A DNA stretch of 64,000 nt from Microvirga thermotolerans. Its GTDB lineage: Bacteria > Pseudomonadota > Alphaproteobacteria > Rhizobiales > Beijerinckiaceae. The number at the start of each line of letters is the position of its first letter. Positions within the stretch are counted from its first letter, which is position 1. The notes under the pieces are model-generated. The model was not told where the DNA came from. It was given only the letters and a program-made list of their open reading frames with translations, and made no database searches. The DNA lies in contig NZ_CP045423.1 of assembly GCF_009363855.1 (NCBI RefSeq), positions 3,130,001-3,194,000 on the forward strand. Reading direction: 5' to 3'. The position numbers and the translations under genes are program-made. This document shows, in pieces, positions 25,778-34,549 of this stretch.

Positions 25778-27193
25778 TCATGAGATCGCTCCCGCGAGAT
25801 AGAGGACGATACCGGCGGCCGAGCAGGCCGCCAGTGTCGGGATCATGCCGGCCTTGAACCGGAACATGGCCACCACGGCCACTGCCGACAGCAGCAGCGC
25901 CCACGGATCGACGCTTTCGAGCACCGGAGCATCGAAGGACAGGCCCAGGCCGCGCACGGGCCACGTCTCGCGGAACATGACATGGATCGAGAACCACACG
26001 GCAAGATTCAGCACCACGCCGACCACCGCCGCCGTGATGGCCGACAGGGCGCCATGCAGAGCCTGGTTGCCGCGAAGCACCTCGATGAACGGCGCCCCCA
26101 GGAAGATGAACAGAAAGCACGGAACGAACGTCACCCAGGTGGCAAGCAGCCCCCCCAGCACACCCGCGATCAGCGGCGGCAGCGCACCGGGATCGCGAAG
26201 CGCACCCATGAAACCGACGAACTGGAGGACCATGATCAGGGGACCGGGGGTGGTCTCGGCCATGCCGAGGCCGTCGAGCATCTCGCCAGGCTGGAGCCAG
26301 CCGTAGTTCTCGACCGCCTGCTGGGCCACATAGGCCAACACCGCGTAGGCGCCGCCGAAGGTCACGACCGCCATGGTCGAGAAGAAGGTCGCGATACGGC
26401 TGAAAACGTTATCGGGACCGAGCGTCGCGAGGAGCGCGGCGACGGGCACGAGCCAGAGGGCGAGGCAGACGGCTGAAACGCGCAGCGCCCTCGCTGCGGT
26501 CGGGCGGGCATGCTCGGGAAGTTCTTCTCCCAATAAGGCCTCGGCGTCCGCTCCCTGCTTGCCGTCTTTCGCAGCATCATGACCGCCTCCGGCCTGGAAG
26601 GCAAACGCCCCGACCCGCCCGCCGATAAAGCCGACGATGCCTGCGGTGAGGACGATGGCCGGAAATGGCGTGCCGAAGAAGAAGATCGCGACGAATGCCG
26701 CAGCGGCGAGCGCGACCAGGATCCGGTTCTTGAGCGATCTCGTCCCGATGCGTACCACCGCTTGAAGAACGATGGCGAGCACGGCGGCCTTGAGACCGAA
26801 GAACAGGGCCGCGACGATACCGACCTTGCCGAACAGGGCATAAACGATGCTGAGCGCCATGATCGCGATGACGCCGGGCAGGACGAACAGCACTCCGGCG
26901 ACGAGACCGCCGAGCGTGCGATGCATGAGCCAGCCGATATAGGTGGCGAGCTGCTGCGCCTCAGGGCCCGGCAGCATCATGCAGTAATTGAGCGCATGCA
27001 GGAAGCGGCCCTCGGAAATCCAGCGCTTCTCCTCGACGAGGATCCTATGCATGACGGCGATCTGACCCGCAGGACCGCCGAAGCTCAGGGCTGCGACCCG
27101 CAGCCATACGCGGAACGCCTCTCCGAGGGTCACGCCATGCGAGAAAGCCTCTCGGCGCTGCCGGAGGGTTGGAAGGGTTGGTGTATCCGTCAT
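25778..27193 (-). CDS. chrA: Chromate efflux transporter ChrA (two CHR domains)
   Basis: 471 aa inner-membrane protein of the long-chain CHR type. The first CHR domain has LSFGGPAGQIAVMH and MMLPGPEAQQLATYIGWL. After a charged loop (about 215-245, GGHDAAKDGKQGADAE) the second repeats FGGAYAVLAYVAQQ and GLGMAETTPGPLIMVLQFVGF. About ten to twelve membrane segments in all. It exports chromate from the cytoplasm. Start ATG 27193 with GAGG upstream; it follows the chrB-like gene by 7 nt in one operon. Confidence 0.94.
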   Translation of the reverse strand: MTDTPTLPTLRQRREAFSHGVTLGEAFRVWLRVAALSFGGPAGQIAVMHRILVEEKRWISEGRFLHALNYCMMLPGPEAQQLATYIGWLMHRTLGGLVAGVLFVLPGVIAIMALSIVYALFGKVGIVAALFFGLKAAVLAIVLQAVVRIGTRSLKNRILVALAAAAFVAIFFFGTPFPAIVLTAGIVGFIGGRVGAFAFQAGGGHDAAKDGKQGADAEALLGEELPEHARPTAARALRVSAVCLALWLVPVAALLATLGPDNVFSRIATFFSTMAVVTFGGAYAVLAYVAQQAVENYGWLQPGEMLDGLGMAETTPGPLIMVLQFVGFMGALRDPGALPPLIAGVLGGLLATWVTFVPCFLFIFLGAPFIEVLRGNQALHGALSAITAAVVGVVLNLAVWFSIHVMFRETWPVRGLGLSFDAPVLESVDPWALLLSAVAVVAMFRFKAGMIPTLAACSAAGIVLYLAGAIS

Positions 27194-27200
27194 GCCAACC

Positions 27201-28016
27201 TCACTTTCTGACAGGCCAGTTGTGGGTCTCATCGGTAGCGTCGCGGCACCAACGGTACAAGGCATCGTACAGTATCGTACCCGCCTCCAGTTGCTCGAGG
27301 TCGTCTGCATACATGCGCGAAAGACCTAAGGATGCAGCGAGCAGTCCGGCGGCTTCAGGAGCAAGGTCCAGCCGCGCCGTATCGGCTCCCCTGACGATGG
27401 CGGCCAGGCGCAGGAGCGGTTCGGTCACCAGCCCGAATTCCTCGAGCATGGTGTCGAAGGTGCACTTCTCGCCCCGGTGGCTCCAGAACACGTCCTCGCC
27501 TTCTATGTCGAAGGGTGTCGCGCCAAAGCGCTCCGCAACGGCAGGAACCTGCGACGGCTGAACGAACAGAAAAACGGCATTCGGATCGACAAAGCGCCGA
27601 ATGAGCCAGGGGCAGGCGATGCGGTCGATCTTGGGTCGTGAGCGGGTGACCCATACGGTCCGCCCTTTCGAATCGCGAGCGGGGATCTTCGCTTCGGGCA
27701 CCATGGGCAGCCCTGCCTCAGCCCACGCCACGGTGCCGCCTTCGAGGGAATCGGCAGGGATCCCCTCATGCCTGAGCCAGGCCGCGACGCCTTGGCCCAG
27801 TTTCAGGCCCTTGCGGCAAATGACGACGACGGAACGATCCTTGAACTCATGCGCCCACTCGGACACCGAGGCGAAGGGGCGCCGAACGGCTCCCGGGACC
27901 AGGCGCGGGTCACAGGCAAAATCATCATCGGTGCAGACATCGATGAGGACGGGGCACTTGGGAGTACCCATAAGGCGTGAAAGCTTATCGATGGAGATCG
28001 TGTTGAATGACGACAT
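27201..28016 (-). CDS. Rhodanese - ChrB C-terminal domain fusion (chromate resistance protein)
   Basis: 271 aa. The N-terminal rhodanese domain (about 1-110) reads VLIDVCTDDDFACDPRLVPGAVRRPF and has a putative active-site Cys in VVVICRKGLKLGQG. The C-terminal ChrB domain (about 120-265) shows VTRSRPKIDRIACPWLIRRFVDP, FDIEGEDVFWSHRGEKCTFD and SLGLSRMYADD. The DNA-binding N-terminus of true ChrB regulators is absent, so it is more likely an enzyme or sensor helper than the regulator. First gene of the chr operon. ATG at 28016. Confidence 0.88.
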   Translation of the reverse strand: MSSFNTISIDKLSRLMGTPKCPVLIDVCTDDDFACDPRLVPGAVRRPFASVSEWAHEFKDRSVVVICRKGLKLGQGVAAWLRHEGIPADSLEGGTVAWAEAGLPMVPEAKIPARDSKGRTVWVTRSRPKIDRIACPWLIRRFVDPNAVFLFVQPSQVPAVAERFGATPFDIEGEDVFWSHRGEKCTFDTMLEEFGLVTEPLLRLAAIVRGADTARLDLAPEAAGLLAASLGLSRMYADDLEQLEAGTILYDALYRWCRDATDETHNWPVRK

Positions 28017-28095
28017 GGCACATCCGTAAAAAAGATATCCGGATGCGATGCTTGGGCATGTCGCCTCGTGGGGAGATCGCAATCCCCATGAAACA

Positions 28096-28124
28096 AATAA
28101 GGACCTGTATCCCGGCTCTGTCAA
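28096..28124 (-). promoter_or_regulatory. Probable promoter of the chr operon
   Basis: On the minus strand a perfect TTGACA (28124-28119), 17 bases and CTTATT (28101-28096), leaving a leader of about 75 nt. A short palindrome ATCCGGAT (28033-28042 region) lies in the leader. No regulator gene is adjacent. Confidence 0.5.
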
Positions 28125-28317
28125 TAGGCTCCGGTCGGGCCGGCATGACCGGCAGGACGGCGGTCGCACCAGGCCTCACCGAAACGTGACCTTCGTCGCC
28201 CGGACCTGGACCGGTCCGAACCGCTTCGCGGCGTGCTACCATCGGCGAAGGCACGGGCTCGCCATGCGGGCGTGCCGCCCTTTTTTAGGGATCTCTCCCG
28301 CAGGCGCGAGAACCCTC
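28125..28317. other. Upstream region of the polyketide synthase gene
   Basis: Between the chr promoter and the PKS start. A reading from ATG 28264 would extend the PKS by 18 residues without family support. No clear promoter, operator or RNA was recognised here. Confidence 0.4.
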
Positions 28318-29370
28318 ATGGCACTCCGACCGGCCCTTCTGTCGCTCGCGACCGCGGTTCCGCCCCACGTCCTGACGCAGAAGGACATCGCGAAGGCCGC
28401 GCGCCGGGTGTTCGGCGACAAGTTCGGCGACTTCGACAAGGTCGAGCAGGTGTTCGAGACCGCGGGCGTCGTGCAGCGTCATGCGGCGCGGCCCCTCGAA
28501 TGGTACCTGGAGCCCCATGGCTGGCCCGACCGCACGGAGGTCTACCTGCAGAGCGCGGCGGATCTTTTCGAGGAGGCGGCCCGCAAGGCCCTGGCCGGCG
28601 CCGGTCTGAGCGGCGCCGACGTGGACACCGTCGTCACCGCCTCCTCCACCGGCATCGCGACGCCCAGCCTCGACGCCTATCTTCTGGACCGTCTCGGCTT
28701 CCGGGAGGACGTGGCGCGCGTTCCCCTCTTCGGCCTCGGCTGCGCCGCAGGCGTGACCGGGCTGGCGCTCGCGATGCGCCTGGCGGCGGCCTCGCCGGGA
28801 AGCACCGTCCTCTTCGTGACGGTCGAACTGTCCACCCTGGCCGTCAGGCCCGACAAGCTGACCGCCGCCAACGTGGTCTCGACGGCCCTCTTCGCCGACG
28901 GCGCCGCCGCCCTCGTCGTGCGGGCCGGGGACGGCGGCTTCGCCACGGCCGTGGGCTCAGGGGAGCACACTTGGCGCGACACCCTCGACATCATGGGATG
29001 GGACATCGACCCGGACGGGTTCGGCGTCGTGCTCGCGCGGGCGCTGCCCCCCTTCGCCGAGACCCATCTCGGGTCCGCCGTCGCCGGAATCCTGGACCGG
29101 CTGGGGATCCAGCCCTCGTCCATCGACCGCTTCGTGTGCCATCCCGGCGGGCCGAAGATCATCGCGGCCCTCGAGCACGTCCTCCGTTTGGAGCCGGGAA
29201 CCCTCGACCACGAGCGGGACGTCCTCGCCACCCACGGCAACATGTCCGCCCCGACGGTCCTGTTCGTGCTGGAGCGGGTTCTGCGCGCGGGCCTGCCGGA
29301 GCGCTGCCTGCTGATCGCCATGGGGCCGGGATTCACCGCCTCCTGCCTCGCCCTGGAGCGCCGCCCGTGA
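28318..29370 (+). CDS. Type III polyketide synthase (chalcone/stilbene synthase family)
   Basis: 350 aa. The catalytic triad is visible: Cys142 in PLFGLGCAAGVTGLALA, His275 in FVCHPGGPK and Asn308 in ATHGNMSAPTVLF. The gatekeeper region and the ending MGPGFTASCLAL fit bacterial enzymes that make alkylpyrones or alkylresorcinols from fatty acyl starters and malonyl-CoA. Product length cannot be read from sequence. Start ATG 28318. The stop overlaps the following methyltransferase gene (GTGA), so the two are a unit. Confidence 0.92.
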   Translation: MALRPALLSLATAVPPHVLTQKDIAKAARRVFGDKFGDFDKVEQVFETAGVVQRHAARPLEWYLEPHGWPDRTEVYLQSAADLFEEAARKALAGAGLSGADVDTVVTASSTGIATPSLDAYLLDRLGFREDVARVPLFGLGCAAGVTGLALAMRLAAASPGSTVLFVTVELSTLAVRPDKLTAANVVSTALFADGAAALVVRAGDGGFATAVGSGEHTWRDTLDIMGWDIDPDGFGVVLARALPPFAETHLGSAVAGILDRLGIQPSSIDRFVCHPGGPKIIAALEHVLRLEPGTLDHERDVLATHGNMSAPTVLFVLERVLRAGLPERCLLIAMGPGFTASCLALERRP

Positions 29371-29906
29371 GCGCGGGGCAGTTCCTCCTGATCCTGGTCA
29401 CGGCGCAGAGGATCGCCGAACTGGCCTGGTCGCGGCGCAACACGCGCCGCCTGAAGGCGCGCGGGGCGATCGAAGTCGCGCCGGGACACTACGGGCTGAT
29501 CGTCGCCGTGCACGCCGCCTGGCTCCTCGGCCTCTGGGTCCTGGCCTGGGACCGGCCCGCGGCGCCCGGCTGGAGCGCGGCCTATCTCGCCCTCCAGGTT
29601 CCCCGCCTGTGGGTGCTGGCGACCCTCGGCGAACGCTGGACCACGCGCATCCTCGTCCTGCCGGAGGCGCCCCTCGTCCGGACGGGCCCCTACCGGTTCA
29701 TGAACCATCCCAACTATCTGGTCGTCGCCGCCGAGATCGCGGTTCTGCCCCTCGCCTTCGGGCTTCCCCGGTACGCCCTCGCGTTCTCCCTCCTGAACGC
29801 AATCGTACTGGCGATCAGGATCCGCGCCGAGTCGCGGGCGCTCCGGGAGCGCGCGCGGCCGCAGGCCGGCCTCCCCCGCTCCGCCGGGCCCGGGCGGGCG
29901 GCCTAG
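29367..29906 (+). CDS. Isoprenylcysteine carboxyl methyltransferase (ICMT)-family membrane methyltransferase
   Basis: 179 aa integral membrane protein. The C-terminal ICMT core reads VRTGPYRFMNHPNYLVVAAEI with the conserved His-Pro-Asn-Tyr for S-adenosylmethionine binding, and a final RIRAESRALRER. In Streptomyces the srs genes pair a type III PKS (SrsA) with an ICMT-type O-methyltransferase (SrsB) acting on phenolic lipids; the same pairing here suggests methylation of the PKS product. Starts at GTG 29367 within the PKS stop. A hairpin CCGAG/CTCGG follows at 29907-29928. Confidence 0.88.
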   Translation: MSAGQFLLILVTAQRIAELAWSRRNTRRLKARGAIEVAPGHYGLIVAVHAAWLLGLWVLAWDRPAAPGWSAAYLALQVPRLWVLATLGERWTTRILVLPEAPLVRTGPYRFMNHPNYLVVAAEIAVLPLAFGLPRYALAFSLLNAIVLAIRIRAESRALRERARPQAGLPRSAGPGRAA

Positions 29907-29930
29907 CCGAGAGGCGTCAGGCTCGGCGAA

Positions 29931-30016
29931 AGCATCGGATCGATCCGGTGCTTCCTCTTTGAAAGGGAGCGCCGTGGAAGCGGAAAAACCGGATCCACTT
30001 TTCCGCACGATGCTCT
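29931..30016 (+). repeat. Rhizobiales-type mosaic palindromic repeat, copy A
   Basis: A left palindrome AGCATCGGATCGATCCGGTGCT (29931-29952) is followed by spacer and the right motif AAACCGGATCCACTTTTCCG, then CACGATGCTCT (to 30016). The same architecture occurs at 31373-31476. It overlaps possible upstream starts of the HIT gene. Confidence 0.75.
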
Positions 30017-30027
30017 ACGGTGCGCGG

Positions 30028-30444
30028 ATGAGCTCAGCCTTCCTCCTCGATTCCCGCCTCGAAGCCGACACGATCCCCGTGGGCGATCTCGCCCTCTCGT
30101 CGGTCCTCCTCCTGAACGACGCCCGCTTTCCCTGGCTCGTGCTGGTGCCGCGCGTGCCCGGGGCGAGCGAGCTGACGGATCTCGACGGCGGGCAGGCCGC
30201 GCAGCTCATGGAGGAGATCCGCGTCGCCGTGCGGGTGATGGGCGCGCTCGCCAAGCCAGACAAGGTGAACGTGGGCGCCCTCGGCAACATCGTGACGCAG
30301 CTCCACGTGCACGTGGTCGGGCGGTTCCGCTCCGATCCGGCCTGGCCCGGCCCCGTCTGGGGCCACGGGACCCGCACGCCCTACCCGGCCCATGCGGCCG
30401 CCGCCCTGATCGAACGCGCCGCCGCCCTGTTCGCGGCCGCCTGA
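30028..30444 (+). CDS. HIT-family hydrolase
   Basis: 138 aa. The histidine triad is QLHVHVVGRF, one position off the strict HxHxH core at the third place, as in many bacterial members of this branch; the N-terminal part has LLNDARFPWLVLVPRVPG. Expected to hydrolyse dinucleoside polyphosphates or nucleotide conjugates. In-frame starts at 29974 (GTG) and 30010 (ATG) lie in a dispersed repeat, so the ATG at 30028, next to the first conserved residues, is preferred. It is 15 nt before nudC, another nucleotide-clearing enzyme. Confidence 0.87.
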   Translation: MSSAFLLDSRLEADTIPVGDLALSSVLLLNDARFPWLVLVPRVPGASELTDLDGGQAAQLMEEIRVAVRVMGALAKPDKVNVGALGNIVTQLHVHVVGRFRSDPAWPGPVWGHGTRTPYPAHAAAALIERAAALFAAA

Positions 30445-30459
30445 CATCCGAGACGCTCC

Positions 30460-31362
30460 ATGACATCGATGGCCTACATCACGAACCGGCTCGTCCGCCA
30501 CAGCGTCGAGCACGACCCGGACGCCCTCGCCCGCCATGCGCGCGATCCCGGCGCGGCCATCGTCCTCCTCGCGGGGGACCTGCCGGTCCTCGCGGCGGGC
30601 CGGCCGGGATCGGGTTTCCTCCCCGCCTCCGTGCTGGACAGGCTGCCGGAGCACCGGGAGCAGGTCTTCCTCGGCTATCTCGGCGAGAGGCCGGTCATCG
30701 CCACCCTGGCGGCGGCGGAGATGGCGAAGCCGTTCCAGGACGACCCGGCCTTCACAGTGGAGAACCTGCGCGCCGTCGCCATGAGCGGCCTCGTGCCGCC
30801 GGAGGAGCTCGGGACCCTGGCCATGGCGAAGTCGCTGCTCGACTGGCATGCGCGCCATCGCTTCTGCGCCAATTGCGGTGCGCCGACGAGGCACGCGCAG
30901 GCCGGGTTCCGCCGCGACTGCCCGCAATGCGAGGCGCAGCACTTTCCCCGCACGGACCCGGTCGTGATCATGCTGGTGACCCGCGGCGACAAATGCCTCC
31001 TCGGACGCCAGCCCCGTTTCGCGCCGCGGACCTATTCCTGCCTCGCGGGTTTCCTGGAGCCGGGCGAGACCATCGAGGACGCGGTGCGCCGGGAGGTGCT
31101 CGAGGAAGCGGGCGTTCGCGTCGGCGCGGTGCGCTACGTCGCCTCCCAGCCCTGGCCCTTCCCCTCCTCCATCATGATCGGCTGCGCGGGCGAGGCGGAG
31201 AGCGAGGACATCGCCTTCGACACGGCGGAGCTGGAGGACGCCCGTTGGTTCACCAAGGACGACGTGCGGCGGATGCTCGACGGGACCCACGAGACCTTCG
31301 CGGCGCCGATGCCGATCGCGATCGCGCACCATCTCCTGCGCCACTGGGTGCAGGGCTCGTAG
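30460..31362 (+). CDS. nudC: NAD(+)/NADH pyrophosphatase
   Basis: 300 aa. N-terminal domain, then a four-cysteine zinc ribbon (CANC ... CPQC, about 140-160), then the Nudix box GFLEPGETIEDAVRREVLEEAGV and the NudC signature SQPWPFPSSIM. It splits NAD(H) to NMN(H) and AMP and also removes NAD caps from RNA 5' ends. Start ATG 30460; ATG 30469 is a possible alternative. Same strand as the HIT gene, 15 nt apart. Confidence 0.96.
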   Translation: MTSMAYITNRLVRHSVEHDPDALARHARDPGAAIVLLAGDLPVLAAGRPGSGFLPASVLDRLPEHREQVFLGYLGERPVIATLAAAEMAKPFQDDPAFTVENLRAVAMSGLVPPEELGTLAMAKSLLDWHARHRFCANCGAPTRHAQAGFRRDCPQCEAQHFPRTDPVVIMLVTRGDKCLLGRQPRFAPRTYSCLAGFLEPGETIEDAVRREVLEEAGVRVGAVRYVASQPWPFPSSIMIGCAGEAESEDIAFDTAELEDARWFTKDDVRRMLDGTHETFAAPMPIAIAHHLLRHWVQGS

Positions 31363-31372
31363 GAAGGACGTT

Positions 31373-31476
31373 AGAGCATCGGACGAGAATTCGAACTCAC
31401 GTCCGATGCCCCAGGCTTATGATTTCATGCATCTTTTCGCGCAAAACCGGTTCCCACTTTTGCGCTCGATGCTCTA
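31373..31476 (+). repeat. Rhizobiales-type mosaic palindromic repeat, copy B
   Basis: AGAGCATCGGACG ... CGTCCGATGCC (31373-31410) is followed by GCAAAACCGGTTCCCACTTT and TGCGCTCGATGCTCTA (ending 31476). The final TA/CTA provides the TAG stop codon of the convergent acetyltransferase gene. Similar to copy A and in the same orientation. Confidence 0.82.
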
Positions 31477-32010
31477 GGAAAGGACGGGAATCGGCGCGAA
31501 GCGGTAGGCGATCTCGGTCACGGTCTGCCCGCGCAGCTCCAGGTCCTGCTCCGGCCCCGCCTCTCCGCCGAGCGCCTCGTAGAAGCGGCGGGCCGCGCCG
31601 TTGTCCCTGAGGACCCAGAGGCCCGCCGACGCAAAGCCCCGGCGGACGAAGTGGGCGAACAGTCCCGCCATCAGCGCGCGGCCGAGGCCCCGGCGCTTGA
31701 CCCGGTCGAGGAGATAGATCGCATAGATCTCCGCCTCCGTGCCGAGGGGAACGGTGCCCTCGGAGCGCGTCGGGCCGCCGATGGCGAAGCCGACGGCCTC
31801 GCCCTCCCCGGTCCGGCCGACGAGGGCCAGCGTCCCCGGGTCGCGTACGGCCAGCCCCTCCTTCCACATCGCAGCCCGCTCCTCGACGGAGAGGCCCGCG
31901 AGGGAGGCGGGATTGAGCAGATCCTTGTAGGATTCGCGCCAGCCCTGCACGTGGACGCGGGCGATGGCCTCCGCGTCCGCGACCGTCGCAGGGTCGATGC
32001 GGAAGGTCAC
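31474..32010 (-). CDS. GNAT-family N-acetyltransferase
   Basis: 178 aa. Starts FRIDPATVADAEAIARVHVQGWRESY (in parts), with the acetyl-CoA binding motif RRGLGRALMAGLF (Q/RxxGxG/A) and a C-terminal NGAARRFYEALGG. Substrate unknown. It starts at GTG 32010 inside the pheA stop and ends inside mosaic repeat B, which supplies its stop codon. Confidence 0.9.
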   Translation of the reverse strand: MTFRIDPATVADAEAIARVHVQGWRESYKDLLNPASLAGLSVEERAAMWKEGLAVRDPGTLALVGRTGEGEAVGFAIGGPTRSEGTVPLGTEAEIYAIYLLDRVKRRGLGRALMAGLFAHFVRRGFASAGLWVLRDNGAARRFYEALGGEAGPEQDLELRGQTVTEIAYRFAPIPVLS

Positions 32011-32861
32011 TCCGCCGCTTCCCCGATCGTCTCCCGGAAGGGGCTCGCGGGGTAGACGCCGAGGATGCGCAGCTCGCGGGAGAAGAACGCGAGCTCCTCC
32101 AGGGCACGCTTGAGGTTGACGTCCTCCGGGTGGCCGTCCACCTCCGCGTAGAACTGCGTCGCCGTGAAGCCGCCCTCCAGCATGTAGCTTTCGAGCTTCG
32201 TCATGTTGATGCCGTTGGTCGCGAAGCCGCCGAGCGCCTTGTAGAGGGCGGCCGGCAGGTTGCGGACGCGGAACACGAAGCTCGTCACGGTCGGAGCGTC
32301 CCCGGCCGGCGCCCATTGCGGCGTCTTGGAGAGGATCACGAAGCGGGTCGTGTTGTGCGCCTCGTCCTCCACGTCCTCCGCCAGGATCTTGAGCCCGTAG
32401 ATCTCCGCGGCCATGCGCGGCGCGAGCGAGGCCCGGGTCTTGTCCTTCCACTCGGCCACCTCCCGGGCGGAGCCCGCCGTGTCGCCCGCCACATGGGCCT
32501 TGAGCCCGAGCTTGCGGATGATCTTGCGGCACTGGCCGAGCGCGTGGACGTGGCTGTGCACGCTCCTGATCGTCCCGAGGTCGGCCTCCGGCACGCTCAT
32601 GAGCTGGAAGTGGATGGGCAGGAAGTGCTCGCCGACGATGTGCAGCCCCGAGGTCGGCAGGAGATGGTGGATGTCCGCCACGCGTCCGGCGATGGAGTTC
32701 TCGATGGGGATCATGGCGAGGCCCGCCTGACCCTCGTTCACGGCCGCGAAGGCGTCCTCGAAGGTGGGGCACGGCAGGACGGTCCAGTCGGGATAGGCCT
32801 CCGCGCAGGCGATGTGGGAATTGGCTCCCGGCTCGCCCTGGAACGAGATGATCTTCTTCAT
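32007..32861 (-). CDS. pheA: Prephenate dehydratase
   Basis: 284 aa monofunctional enzyme making phenylpyruvate for phenylalanine synthesis. The PDT domain has [25 protein letters not shown] and the active-site [10 protein letters not shown] (Thr-Arg-Phe). The C-terminal ACT domain (about 195-275) has [26 protein letters not shown], for feedback by phenylalanine. ATG at 32861 with GGAGGACATC and a 4-nt overlap with kdsB. Middle gene of kdsB-pheA-GNAT. Confidence 0.96.
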   Translation of the reverse strand: MKKIISFQGEPGANSHIACAEAYPDWTVLPCPTFEDAFAAVNEGQAGLAMIPIENSIAGRVADIHHLLPTSGLHIVGEHFLPIHFQLMSVPEADLGTIRSVHSHVHALGQCRKIIRKLGLKAHVAGDTAGSAREVAEWKDKTRASLAPRMAAEIYGLKILAEDVEDEAHNTTRFVILSKTPQWAPAGDAPTVTSFVFRVRNLPAALYKALGGFATNGINMTKLESYMLEGGFTATQFYAEVDGHPEDVNLKRALEELAFFSRELRILGVYPASPFRETIGEAAE

Positions 32862-33601
32862 GATGTCCTCCGGGCGGCGATCATGGCGCGCGCGCGTTCG
32901 AGATCCTCGGGCGTGTCGACCCCGAGCGGCACCCCGCCCACGACCATGGCGTCGATGCGCATGGCGGCCTCCAGGGCGCGGAGCTGCTCGAGCTTCTCCC
33001 GCACTTCCAGGGGCGAGGGAGGAAGGGCGACGAAGCGCTGCAGCGCCCTGCGCCGGTAGGCATAGAGGCCGATGTGATGATAGAGCGGCCCGTCCCCGTA
33101 AGGCGCGGTGGCGCGGGTGAAATAGAGGGCGCGGAAGCGGCCGGGAGCGACCTCGCTTCCCACCATCTTGACCACGTTCGGGTTGGTGCGCTCCTCCTCC
33201 CGCACGATGGGGGCGACGAGGGTGGCGATGTCGACGGCAGGGTCGGACAGGGGCCGGACCGCTTCGGCGATGGCCCTGGGATCGATGGTCGGCAGATCCC
33301 CCTGGACGTTCACCACCACGTCGTGACGCCCCTCCGGATCGAGCTTTTCCACAGCTTCGAAGATGCGGTCGGAGCCCGAGGCGTGGTCGGCGCGGGTCAT
33401 CACGGCGGTGCCGCCGGCGCGGGTCACCGCTTCGGCGATGGCCTCGGCGTCGGTGGCGACGGCGACGGGGCCCACGCCGGACTCCATGGCCCGCCGCCAG
33501 ACATGGACGATCATCGGCTCCCCGGCGATGTCGGCCAGGGGCTTGTTCGGCAGGCGCGTCGCGGCGAGGCGGGCGGGAATCAGGACGAGGGGATGGGACA
33601 T
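32858..33601 (-). CDS. kdsB: 3-deoxy-manno-octulosonate cytidylyltransferase (CMP-KDO synthetase)
   Basis: 247 aa. The nucleotide-binding start is [35 protein letters not shown] holds the metal-binding Asp, and [15 protein letters not shown] is the KDO side. It activates KDO for lipopolysaccharide inner-core synthesis, so the organism makes LPS. Start ATG 33601; the upstream 12 residues have no support. Divergent from cycM. Confidence 0.95.
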   Translation of the reverse strand: MSHPLVLIPARLAATRLPNKPLADIAGEPMIVHVWRRAMESGVGPVAVATDAEAIAEAVTRAGGTAVMTRADHASGSDRIFEAVEKLDPEGRHDVVVNVQGDLPTIDPRAIAEAVRPLSDPAVDIATLVAPIVREEERTNPNVVKMVGSEVAPGRFRALYFTRATAPYGDGPLYHHIGLYAYRRRALQRFVALPPSPLEVREKLEQLRALEAAMRIDAMVVGGVPLGVDTPEDLERARAMIAARRTS

Positions 33602-33749
33602 GGCGGGCACGGAAAGGAAGTGGCGCGTCCTTACCAAGGCCGGGCGGGTTTGTCATGGTCCCGCCAGCGGGCGGGGCCCGGAGCCGGACGGAAGCGTGGC
33701 ATTTCGCGACCGTGCGACCACGAGACCGACCGAAAGCCGCTGACCCCCA

Positions 33750-33778
33750 TTGTCAAACCCCTATCTCTGCGGCTAAGC
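33750..33778 (+). promoter_or_regulatory. Probable cycM promoter
   Basis: TTGTCA (33750-33755), 17 bases and CTAAGC (33773-33778), in the 264-bp divergent gap between kdsB and cycM. No other feature was recognised in this gap. Confidence 0.45.
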
Positions 33779-33865
33779 AACGCCACGGTCGCGGGCTCCC
33801 CGCCCGCGCGCCATCCATTCGTCGCGCCGGTTCCGCCGCAGGTTAAGGCGAGGAGAGCCTGATTC

Positions 33866-34411
33866 ATGAATATCGAGACCAATAAGATCGCGGGCGCCGT
33901 GTTTGGGACGCTGCTCTTCGTGGTCGGCGTCAACGTGATCGCCAGCGGGGTCTTCGCTCCGAAGAAGCCCGCCATTCCGGGCTACGATCTTCCGGCTCCC
34001 GAGGAAACCGCGGCCGGGGGCGGCGAAGGCGCCGCCGCGGCCAAGTCGGAGCCGCTCCCGGTCCTCCTGGCGAAGGCCGATCCGGCGAAGGGCCAGGCGG
34101 CCGCGAAGAAGTGCCAGGCCTGCCACAGCTTCGAGAAGGGCGGCCCGAACAAGGTCGGCCCGGGCCTCTACGGCGTGGTCGGCCGTCCGGTCGCCTCGCA
34201 CGAGGGCTTCAACTACTCGGGCGCCCTGAAGGCGAAGGGCGGGAACTGGACCTACGAGGAACTCGACAAGTTCATCGCCAACCCGAAGAAGGACGTGCCC
34301 GGCACCCTGATGGCCTTCGCGGGCGTCGCGAAGGGCGAGGAGCGGGCCGACATCCTCGCCTATATGCGCACCCTCTCCGACAGTCCGGTGGCCTTCCCAG
34401 CCGCCCAGTAA
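33866..34411 (+). CDS. cycM: Membrane-anchored cytochrome c (CycM-like)
   Basis: 181 aa. An uncleaved N-terminal membrane anchor (about 9-30) and a Pro/Ala/Gly/Glu-rich linker precede a class I cytochrome c domain. The heme site is CQACH (Cys83, Cys86, His87) and Met149 in PGTLMAF is the likely axial ligand. It resembles CycM, which passes electrons to terminal oxidase in bradyrhizobia. Strong GAGGAGAG precedes the ATG. A clear terminator follows. Confidence 0.95.
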   Translation: MNIETNKIAGAVFGTLLFVVGVNVIASGVFAPKKPAIPGYDLPAPEETAAGGGEGAAAAKSEPLPVLLAKADPAKGQAAAKKCQACHSFEKGGPNKVGPGLYGVVGRPVASHEGFNYSGALKAKGGNWTYEELDKFIANPKKDVPGTLMAFAGVAKGEERADILAYMRTLSDSPVAFPAAQ

Positions 34412-34436
34412 GGCGTCCAAGCCCATCGAACTCCGC

Positions 34437-34466
34437 AAAGCCGGGCCTCCGCCCGGCTTTTGTTTT
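34437..34466 (+). terminator. Intrinsic terminator of cycM
   Basis: AAAGCCGGGC, loop CTCC, GCCCGGCTTT followed by TTGTTTT: ten perfect pairs and a T-rich tail, 26 nt after the cycM stop. Confidence 0.92.
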
Positions 34467-34549
34467 GGGCTCTGCGCCCTTGCGCTCGTCCCGTTCCGGA
34501 CAAAAATGTAACCGTTCGGGAACGACGCCACGCCGCCGGGAGACCCTTT

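Noticed and set aside
25389-28016. Genomic island inserted at the SRP RNA gene
   Set aside because: No integrase, no duplicated ffs end and no strong composition break was seen around the chr genes.
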